Of a stretch of DNA of 7,122 nucleotides, positions 1 to 5,294 are shown one piece after another. How positions within the stretch are numbered: position 1 is the first letter of the stretch; each line of letters opens with the position of its first letter. Made by a program: the position numbers and the translations under genes. Origin of the DNA: Bacteriovoracaceae bacterium (GTDB taxonomy: Bacteria > Bdellovibrionota > Bacteriovoracia > Bacteriovoracales > Bacteriovoracaceae); contig JAKLJM010000110.1 of NCBI GenBank assembly GCA_023151145.1, forward strand, positions 1 to 7,122. The letters run 5' to 3'. The notes beneath the pieces were generated by a model, which saw nothing but the letters and a program-made list of their open reading frames with translations, ran no database searches and was not told the origin of the DNA.

Positions 1-373
1 TATCACCGATGCGATCAGAATAATTTCTTTCGATATCATTGATGGCTTCGGCCAGATTAAATTTAAATCTTTGACCATAGTCTGTGAGATAAACATTTTG
101 TTCACGTTTATCATGGGGATTAACTTTTCTTTCGATATAACCACGTTCTTCCAATTCATTTAAATGAGAAGTCATGGTTTGTTTTTTTAAACCACAGGCA
201 ACTCCGATTTCTTTAATGGTTGGAGCTTCTGATTCACAAATAAAAATTAAAACTTCAAGAAATGACGGGCGCAAATCTGTGTAGCCTTTATCTTGTAGGG
301 CAACGAGTAACTCCGTTGAGTACACGCGATATATTTTTTTTAATAAGCTTCCGATGCTTGATACTTTCTTCAC
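1..373 (-). CDS. MarR-family transcriptional regulator (partial, C-terminus beyond left edge)
   Basis: The frame starts at a GTG (371-373) and stays open for 124 codons to the window edge, so the C-terminal dimerisation helix is not seen. The start is set by a full GGAGGT Shine-Dalgarno (379-384) five bases upstream. The protein begins MKKVSSIGSLLKKIYRVYST. A winged helix-turn-helix is visible: helices around residues 52-74 (TIKEIGVACGLKKQTMTSHL) and a wing around 82-101 with the typical MarR signature D88-K-R90 followed by LTDYG. MarR proteins are cytoplasmic dimers that usually repress their own gene and neighbours, releasing DNA when they bind a small ligand or are oxidised. It lies on the same strand as rodA, 144 bp downstream, but has its own likely promoter, so it is probably a separate unit. 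The ligand and targets cannot be told from sequence. C46 and C60 could be redox-sensitive, but this is speculation. Confidence 0.88.
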   Translation of the reverse strand, partial: MKKVSSIGSLLKKIYRVYSTELLVALQDKGYTDLRPSFLEVLIFICESEAPTIKEIGVACGLKKQTMTSHLNELEERGYIERKVNPHDKREQNVYLTDYGQRFKFNLAEAINDIERNYSDRIGD

Positions 374-378
374 CAACG

Positions 379-384
379 ACCTCC
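379..384 (-). promoter_or_regulatory. Ribosome binding site of the MarR-type gene
   Basis: GGAGGT on the minus strand, five bases before the GTG at 371-373. It decides the non-ATG start of the regulator, since no upstream in-frame start has a comparable site. Confidence 0.8.
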
Positions 385-408
385 AAATGGTACGTCTCTC
401 AGACTAAT

Positions 409-437
409 ATCATTTCAAAGTGAAGAATCTCCGTCAA
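409..437 (-). promoter_or_regulatory. Probable sigma-70-type promoter of the MarR-type gene
   Basis: On the minus strand, TTGACG (432-437, 5 of 6 matches to the -35 consensus) is followed after 17 bases by AATGAT (409-414, 4 of 6 matches to the -10 consensus). Transcription would start near 402, about 30 bases before the GTG. This supports expression of the regulator independently of rodA. A short inverted repeat, GTCT-ctc-AGAC (394-404), lies around the expected start point and could be part of an operator; this is weak. Confidence 0.5.
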
Positions 438-449
438 GTCCGAATTTCG

Positions 450-476
450 AACAATTCTCTGTGTCTAAAAATTGTT
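450..476. repeat. Inverted repeat, 7-bp arms, between rodA and the MarR-type gene
   Basis: AACAATT (450-456) and AATTGTT (470-476) are perfect inverted arms around a 13-base spacer. A second small palindrome, CGAA-t-TTCG (441-449), lies immediately beside it. Both sit just upstream of the predicted -35 of the MarR-type gene, where an autoregulatory site could lie. They could equally be part of the 3' untranslated region of the rodA transcript. Function is not shown. Confidence 0.35.
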
Positions 477-484
477 TGTGAATA

Positions 485-510
485 CAGGGCAAATAAGAGT
501 ATTCGCCCTG
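485..510 (-). terminator. Imperfect hairpin just downstream of rodA, possible weak terminator
   Basis: CAGGGC-a-AAT (485-494) pairs with ATT-c-GCCCTG (501-510): nine base pairs with one internal mismatch and a 6-base loop. It begins 7 bases after the rodA stop codon. In the rodA direction the stem is followed by TATTCACAAACAATTTTT, so the T-run is about a dozen bases away and this is not a textbook Rho-independent terminator. It may be a 3'-end stabilising hairpin or attenuate read-through into the MarR-type gene. Confidence 0.4.
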
Positions 511-517
511 CAGTATA

Positions 518-1627
518 CTAGAAAAGATTTCTTGAATTTGAAATAGATGTCACTAAACCGCAACCAATCCCGAAGGTGAGTAAGCTCGATCCTCCGTAAG
601 ACATCAATGGCAAAGGCACCCCAACGATTGGCAACATCCCTGCCACCATGCTCATATTGATAAAAGTGTGCCAGAAAAAGATCGCCATTACTCCAATGAC
701 CACTAAGGAGTCGAACATCTTATTGACGTTCATCGCTAGCCAAATAAGCCGATAAAAAAGAATCATATAAAGAGAAATGAGAAACAACGACCCCACAAAA
801 CCATGTTCTTCATTATAAACGGCAAAAACGAAGTCGGTGTGATTTTCAGGTAAATAGTTTAGCGCTCCTTGCGAAGATCTTCTAAAACCTTTGCCAAAAA
901 ACTGTCCCGATCCAATGGCAATTTTTGATTGAATGGCATTGTATCCAGATCCTTTGGCATCAAATTCCGGATCTAAAAAGGTAATGATTCTTTTTCTTTG
1001 ATAATCATGTAATCCAAATTCGTAGACCACTCCAGACAGAACAACTCCAATCACGCCTAAAATCGCGATTGTTTTCCACTTTAGTTTTCTAAAAAATGTC
1101 ATACTGAAAAAGATCATGAGCACTAATGATCCAGTTCCCAAGTCTGGCTGAACAATAATTAAAAGTGCCGGAATCAGTGTGATAATTCCTGGAATAATTA
1201 ACTCTCTAAAGCCTATATCTTGCTCTGGTGAAGCTTTGGAGTACCAACGAGCAAGAACTAAAACCATGGCAAGTTTTGCAAACTCCGATGGTTGAAATTT
1301 AAAAGATCCAATTCCAATCCAGCGCTGTGCCCCCATTCCCACGTGACCAATGGCCAAAACGAGAACAAGGATCGCCACCATTCCCAAGTAGCCAGGATAG
1401 GCCAAACGAAAAAAATTCTTTGGTTGAATAAAACTTATCACAAAGCCGATTGTCCAAGAAACACCGAACCATAATAACTGCGTTTTATATAAACCTTCTT
1501 CAGGCCCCACACCTTGGGCGTGAGTCGCAGAATAGAGATTTAAAATCCCAATTAAAAAGATCGCCGTACAAATTCCGAAGAAAAAGAAATCAAATCTTTT
1601 TAATTCTTCTCGCCAATTGAAAACCAT
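518..1627 (-). CDS. rodA: RodA, SEDS-family peptidoglycan glycosyltransferase
   Basis: RodA is the polytopic inner-membrane polymerase that joins lipid II into glycan strands during rod elongation, paired with the class B transpeptidase PBP2. The 369-residue product has the family's usual length and about ten hydrophobic segments. Visible signatures are GAQRWIG (99-105), FQPSEFAK (111-118), QPDLGTGS (160-167), the ENHTDFVFA segment (261-269) whose Asp265 matches the essential extracellular-loop aspartate of SEDS proteins, and the C-terminal VPLPLMSYGGSS block (337-348). That block with the short tail fits RodA rather than FtsW, as does the mreC-mreD-mrdA context. The ATG at 1625-1627 is 8 bases after the mrdA stop; a GGAG/TAGG-type binding site overlaps the end of mrdA, implying translational coupling. 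It is the last gene of the operon. No key residue appears missing. Confidence 0.96.
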   Translation of the reverse strand: MVFNWREELKRFDFFFFGICTAIFLIGILNLYSATHAQGVGPEEGLYKTQLLWFGVSWTIGFVISFIQPKNFFRLAYPGYLGMVAILVLVLAIGHVGMGAQRWIGIGSFKFQPSEFAKLAMVLVLARWYSKASPEQDIGFRELIIPGIITLIPALLIIVQPDLGTGSLVLMIFFSMTFFRKLKWKTIAILGVIGVVLSGVVYEFGLHDYQRKRIITFLDPEFDAKGSGYNAIQSKIAIGSGQFFGKGFRRSSQGALNYLPENHTDFVFAVYNEEHGFVGSLFLISLYMILFYRLIWLAMNVNKMFDSLVVIGVMAIFFWHTFINMSMVAGMLPIVGVPLPLMSYGGSSLLTFGIGCGLVTSISNSRNLF

Positions 1628-1635
1628 ATTTTTAC

Positions 1636-3693
1636 CTACTCTCCATCACCAGCGGCTACAGGAGCTGCTGCTGTTGGAACTTTATCTAAAGTCCATTGTT
1701 TAATTTGAACGCCCTTCTCATCATAGTAATTTTGCGGATTGGATTCCATGATCATCGGTACAGGATTGTTGATATTATCATCAATGACTTCTTTAAATGT
1801 CATTTTCTCTTGTCCAATCAATTTATTTTGATAACTAGGATAATATTTATTCATGTAGGCAGAGGCCATAGCTTTTGCAATAGGTCCTGCTCCAGAAGAT
1901 CCGTGACATCCGTGTTCAACCACAACGCTGAAAGCGATTTTTGGATTCTTAGAAGGTGCATAGCCTGCAAATAAACCATGGTGACGGAAACGATATTCAT
2001 TGTTTTCACACTTACTGAAAATTTTATCCGCTGAAAACGAAACAACTTGTGATGTACCGGTTTTTCCGGCCATTTGAATTCCTTTTCCTCTTTGAGAATA
2101 AGCTGTTCCCCCAGGAACGTTAACCACCTCATATAAAGACTGCTTAATCATTCTCCATGTTGAATCTGACAACTTAAACTGGTGAATGAGTTCTGGTTCA
2201 TAATTCTTCTTTAACTCACCAGTAGATGAAAAGACTTCTTTGATAACATGTGGACGCCAAAGCTTTCCTTCATTCGCAATTGTCGCGTAAAACATAGCAA
2301 GTTGTAACGGAGTCGTGTTAACAAATGACTGACCAATTACACAGGATAAAGTTTCACCCTTTTGCCATTCGACACCCGTACGTTTCTTTTTCCAAGCTTT
2401 GGTTGGAATTAAACCGGTTGTTTCGCGCGGTAAAATAATTCCTAAGCGTTGCCCCATCCCAAAAAGAGTGGCGTATTTATGAATGGTATCAATATCAATC
2501 TGAGTTCCAATTTTATAATAGTACGTATCGCATGATTCTTTAATTGAACGATAAATATCGACAGAACCATGTCCTTCTTTTTTCCAACAGTGAAAGGTAC
2601 GTGATCCCATGGGGAATTTTCCAGTACAGTTTACGGTTGTTTTCTCATTTACAATTCCCTCTTCAAGAGCTGCAATGGCAACAAGAGTTTTAAAAACAGA
2701 ACCTGGTGAATAATGCTCTTGAATAGTTCTGTCACGAAGTGGACGTTTCTCATCCATTACCAGTTGTCCCCAGTAATTAGATGTTAGTCCCGTAGAGAAA
2801 TTCGATGGATCATAGGCTGGTCTTGAAACCATGGCGATGACTTCCCCTGTTTCAATATCTACTGCGACAGCGGCTCCATCTTTCCCGTCCAGCGCGTGGT
2901 AAGCTGCTAGCTGAACGTCTCTATCGATTGTTAAACGAACATTGTTACCTGGAATGGGATTTTTATTATCAACTCCCATATAAAGATCATCTGAACCCAC
3001 ATGACGTTTCATTCTACCTCGGGCATCAACTTCCATAAATTGATAACCATCAGTTCCACGAATATCTAAATCTAATTGCTGTTCAATCCCTGCCTGACCA
3101 ATAAAGTCTCCCAGCTTATATTCGTATTTGTCGCGCTCACGAAGCTTTGGAAGTTTCTCTTGCGAGATTTCAGAAATATAACCTAGGACGTGTGCCCCAG
3201 CATCTTTATCTGTGTATTCACGACTGATAAATGTCTCAATCATAACACCTGGAAGCCTGTGCGCCTCAGTTTCAATGACTGCTACTTCTCGACGTGAAAT
3301 ATTTTTCTTAATAACAACTGGGATATAACGAGCTTGCCCTTGAAATTTTTTTAATGTTTTTTTGATTGAATCTGGATTCATTCCCAAGACTTCGGCAAGG
3401 TATTGAATCGTTTCTTCTTTGCTCTCTAAGTATTGTGGAATAATAACCGCATCAAAACGAGGCACGTTATGAGTGAGAAGCACACTATTGCGCGAGAAAA
3501 CCATTCCTCGCGGTGCTCGCACAATATCTTTTCTTAAACGATTTTCTAACGAATAGTTAAAAAATTGTTTTCCTTTATAAATTTGTAAGTACCAAAGCCT
3601 AGCTAAAACCAAGGCAAAGCAAGCAACGACAAGGTTAAACACCATGTCTGCTCGTTCCTGGTGGCTTCGGACTACATCATCTTCACCAAACAT
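1636..3693 (-). CDS. mrdA: Penicillin-binding protein 2, class B peptidoglycan transpeptidase
   Basis: PBP2 crosslinks the glycan made by RodA by DD-transpeptidation and is a beta-lactam target. Of 685 residues, a short cytoplasmic start and a membrane anchor (about 17-35) are followed by the pedestal/dimerisation domain (about 55-230, including APRGMVFSRNS) and the transpeptidase domain (about 265-615). Catalytic motifs are intact: S332-V-F-K335 (nucleophile Ser332), S387-C-D389, the SxD form common in PBP2 rather than the SxN of PBP3/FtsI, and K544-T-G-T547. C356, C369, H375 and C388 form a possible metal site. After about residue 620 the protein carries an extra tail of about 65 residues ending in an Ala/Pro-rich stretch, making it longer than the E. 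coli protein (633). The ATG start has AGGAGAGG upstream, overlapping the mreD stop; the gap to mreD is 13 bp. Also called pbpA. Confidence 0.96.
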   Translation of the reverse strand: MFGEDDVVRSHQERADMVFNLVVACFALVLARLWYLQIYKGKQFFNYSLENRLRKDIVRAPRGMVFSRNSVLLTHNVPRFDAVIIPQYLESKEETIQYLAEVLGMNPDSIKKTLKKFQGQARYIPVVIKKNISRREVAVIETEAHRLPGVMIETFISREYTDKDAGAHVLGYISEISQEKLPKLRERDKYEYKLGDFIGQAGIEQQLDLDIRGTDGYQFMEVDARGRMKRHVGSDDLYMGVDNKNPIPGNNVRLTIDRDVQLAAYHALDGKDGAAVAVDIETGEVIAMVSRPAYDPSNFSTGLTSNYWGQLVMDEKRPLRDRTIQEHYSPGSVFKTLVAIAALEEGIVNEKTTVNCTGKFPMGSRTFHCWKKEGHGSVDIYRSIKESCDTYYYKIGTQIDIDTIHKYATLFGMGQRLGIILPRETTGLIPTKAWKKKRTGVEWQKGETLSCVIGQSFVNTTPLQLAMFYATIANEGKLWRPHVIKEVFSSTGELKKNYEPELIHQFKLSDSTWRMIKQSLYEVVNVPGGTAYSQRGKGIQMAGKTGTSQVVSFSADKIFSKCENNEYRFRHHGLFAGYAPSKNPKIAFSVVVEHGCHGSSGAGPIAKAMASAYMNKYYPSYQNKLIGQEKMTFKEVIDDNINNPVPMIMESNPQNYYDEKGVQIKQWTLDKVPTAAAPVAAGDGE

Positions 3694-3706
3694 GATCTAA
3701 CCTCTC

Positions 3707-4237
3707 CTAACCTTCACCCATCAAACCGCGATCTTCAACTCTCCACATCTTATTTAACAAAAAGAAAAATAGTGGGGACAAAAGAGCGATGATGATACTT
3801 TGAGGAATAAATCTCCATGCTTTTTCAAACACGTAATGAAAACTTCCCAATTGGATATAAACAAGCAACGAAACAATTAAAAACCAAAAAATTTGGAAGA
3901 CAAAAGTAATAAGCATCGTCATGCTCCATGACGAAAAATGAATCATGCCTCTTACATATGAAACCACAATACAAATCACAATTCCCGCAACAGTCCCCAT
4001 CTCCCAACCTTCAACTGAAAAGAAAGAATGGAAATATTGCACGATGAAAATTAAAACTGCCAAATAAGGAGTTTCTAATCTCAACCCCATAAATAAAACA
4101 AAAAGAATATTAAAAGGCACACGGTAATTCTCTAAACCCACCATCGGAAAAATAGCTGTAGTAATTAATTCTAAAATAAACAAGAGAATCAGCGTCTTTA
4201 CCAGAGGTAAGAACATATCTTTTAGCTGAGTTTTCAT
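3707..4237 (-). CDS. mreD: MreD, rod-shape-determining membrane protein
   Basis: MreD is a small inner-membrane protein that works with MreC to control the RodA-PBP2 pair. The 176-residue product is almost wholly hydrophobic, with segments near residues 8-33, 41-52, 55-74, 80-96, 104-128 and 142-163, and a short charged end (MWRVEDRGLMGEG). The closing SPLFFFLLNKMW resembles the conserved last helix of the family. MreD has little sequence conservation, so the call rests on length, topology and its place between mreC and mrdA. Its ATG (4235-4237) overlaps the mreC stop as ATGA, a 4-bp overlap typical of translational coupling, with GAGGTGAG just upstream. The stop codon lies within the mrdA ribosome-binding region. 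Confidence 0.92.
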   Translation of the reverse strand: MKTQLKDMFLPLVKTLILLFILELITTAIFPMVGLENYRVPFNILFVLFMGLRLETPYLAVLIFIVQYFHSFFSVEGWEMGTVAGIVICIVVSYVRGMIHFSSWSMTMLITFVFQIFWFLIVSLLVYIQLGSFHYVFEKAWRFIPQSIIIALLSPLFFFLLNKMWRVEDRGLMGEG

Positions 4238-5127
4238 TTTCTCACCTCGCTACCTGCATTTAATTGTTCCTCAAGCGCTTGCCACTCAAGTTGTTTGTGT
4301 TCTTCTTGTTCAAAAACAAGAACCATGACTTCTTCTAATTTAGAAAAATTTACAAAGGGAGTAATCTCGATATGCTGAGTGATACCATAAGTTTCACGTT
4401 CAATCTTTGAGATAAAACCGATCTTAATTCCTTTGGGATAAACGTTTCCTAAGCCCGATGTCATGACGATATCATTTAAAATAATAGGCTCCGTACGATT
4501 TACGTACTTCATGATACAGCGATTGTTTTTAAAGCCTTCCACAATACCATGGGATCTTAAGCGCTCAACGGTTCCATCCACGCGATTGTTGGCATCTAAA
4601 ATAGTAATGACATCCGCAAAGTGATCAGTGAGGCGATAAACGTAGCCCACTAAACCTTCCGAACCAGTGACGGCCGATTGGAGTTTTACTCCGTCTTTGA
4701 GACCTTTATTGATACGAACAACTTTGTATTCGTTTGAAGAATCCCAAGAAACCACGCGTGCCAAAACTTTTTTTCGCTCGGTCACTTCGCCAAACTTGAT
4801 CAACTCTCTCAAACGAGTACTTTCTTTGATCGATTCTTGATTAAGAAAAATTTCATTTTGTAGTTCAAAGATTTTTTCTTTAAGAAATTTATTATCCTTA
4901 CTCGCAGAAACGTTGGCCACGTAATGCTTAAAATATCCCGAAAAGCCACGCTGTACGCTCGTGATGGATTCTTGAACTGGACCTAAAATATCAATGATTA
5001 GTTTATCGGCGTAAGAAGTTCGTAAAAAGACATAATCTCTTTGCGACAAGCTATAAATGGCCATAATTAACATGGCGCAATTAATCACAATTTTCGTTCT
5101 ACGGCCTTCGGTTTCGGTGAAGCTCAA
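4234..5127 (-). CDS. mreC: MreC, rod-shape-determining periplasmic scaffold
   Basis: MreC is a bitopic inner-membrane protein that forms periplasmic filaments and activates PBP2 and RodA. I place the start at a TTG (5125-5127) preceded by AGGGAG seven bases upstream, giving 297 residues beginning MSFTETEGRRTKIVINCAML. This leaves a short basic N-terminus, one membrane segment (about 11-27), a coiled coil (about 70-112, rich in K/E/L) and the two beta-barrel domains. Family signatures are ARVVSWD (123-129), NKGLKDGV (140-147), GLVGYV (158-163), MTSGLGNVYPKGIKIG (222-237) and LEEVMVL near 264-270. The open frame extends 22 codons further to a TTG at 5193 that lacks a good binding site. It is the first gene of the operon. 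mreB, the usual upstream neighbour, is absent; a divergent gene lies there instead. Confidence 0.93.
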   Translation of the reverse strand: MSFTETEGRRTKIVINCAMLIMAIYSLSQRDYVFLRTSYADKLIIDILGPVQESITSVQRGFSGYFKHYVANVSASKDNKFLKEKIFELQNEIFLNQESIKESTRLRELIKFGEVTERKKVLARVVSWDSSNEYKVVRINKGLKDGVKLQSAVTGSEGLVGYVYRLTDHFADVITILDANNRVDGTVERLRSHGIVEGFKNNRCIMKYVNRTEPIILNDIVMTSGLGNVYPKGIKIGFISKIERETYGITQHIEITPFVNFSKLEEVMVLVFEQEEHKQLEWQALEEQLNAGSEVRK

Positions 5128-5134
5128 AGGTTTA

Positions 5135-5140
5135 CTCCCT
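5135..5140 (-). promoter_or_regulatory. Ribosome binding site deciding the TTG start of mreC
   Basis: AGGGAG on the minus strand, seven bases before the TTG at 5125-5127. The alternative upstream TTG at 5193 has no comparable site, and starting there would add a second, unneeded hydrophobic stretch before the true membrane segment. Confidence 0.7.
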
Positions 5141-5171
5141 AAAAAATTTAAGATTTTGAAAATTAAGTAAA

Positions 5172-5200
5172 AGCTTAAAGAAATCCCCACCAATTGCCAA
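5172..5200 (-). promoter_or_regulatory. Weak candidate promoter for the mreC-mreD-mrdA-rodA operon
   Basis: On the minus strand TTGGCA (5195-5200, 5 of 6 matches to -35) is followed after 17 bases by TAAGCT (5172-5177, only 3 of 6 matches to -10). The start would be near 5165, leaving about 38 bases of leader before the TTG at 5127. The poor -10 makes this tentative. Transcription could also begin further up, closer to the palindrome at 5260-5279. Confidence 0.3.
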
Positions 5201-5227
5201 TATTCTTTAAGGCATCTTTTTGAACTC

Positions 5228-5256
5228 TTTACGAAGAAAGAAGTCTCAGTGATAAT
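5228..5256 (+). promoter_or_regulatory. Promoter of the peptidylprolyl isomerase-ferredoxin unit
   Basis: TTTACG (5228-5233, 4 of 6 matches to -35), a 17-base spacer, then GATAAT (5251-5256, 5 of 6 matches to -10). Transcription would start near 5263, giving a leader of about 30 bases to the ATG at 5295. The predicted start point falls inside the perfect palindrome at 5260-5279. Confidence 0.55.
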
Positions 5257-5259
5257 AAT

Positions 5260-5279
5260 GAAGTTAAAATTTTAACTTC
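5260..5279. repeat. Perfect 20-bp palindrome over the predicted +1, candidate operator or leader hairpin
   Basis: GAAGTTAAAA (5260-5269) is followed with no gap by its exact reverse complement TTTTAACTTC (5270-5279). It begins three bases after the predicted -10 of the rightward promoter and ends before the AAGGA ribosome binding site. The position suits a dimeric repressor that blocks initiation, and the site also lies upstream of the divergent mreC. It lacks a following T-run on either strand, so it is not a terminator. No known regulator is recognised from the sequence. Confidence 0.6.
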
Positions 5280-5283
5280 TATC

Positions 5284-5288
5284 AAGGA
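5284..5288 (+). promoter_or_regulatory. Ribosome binding site deciding the ATG at 5295
   Basis: AAGGA directly abuts the ATG at 5289 (no spacing) but lies six bases before the ATG at 5295, the usual distance. The second ATG is therefore the likelier start of the isomerase. Confidence 0.7.
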
Positions 5289-5294
5289 ATGAAA

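Noticed and set aside
1292..1474. 60-codon plus-strand open frame antisense to rodA
   Set aside because: Lies wholly within a confident gene, has a composition unlike protein from this genome, and lacks a convincing binding site; a shadow frame.
1696..2132. Two 92-93-codon open frames (one per strand) inside mrdA
   Set aside because: Both overlap the conserved PBP2 transpeptidase region in other frames; the PBP2 frame explains the sequence.
3825..4007. 60-codon minus-strand open frame inside mreD
   Set aside because: Out of frame with mreD, Cys/Phe-rich as expected for a shadow of a membrane protein gene.
5260..5279. Palindrome considered as an intrinsic terminator
   Set aside because: Almost all A-T stem, no loop, and no T-run following on either strand; its place between the -10 and the start codon is wrong for a terminator.
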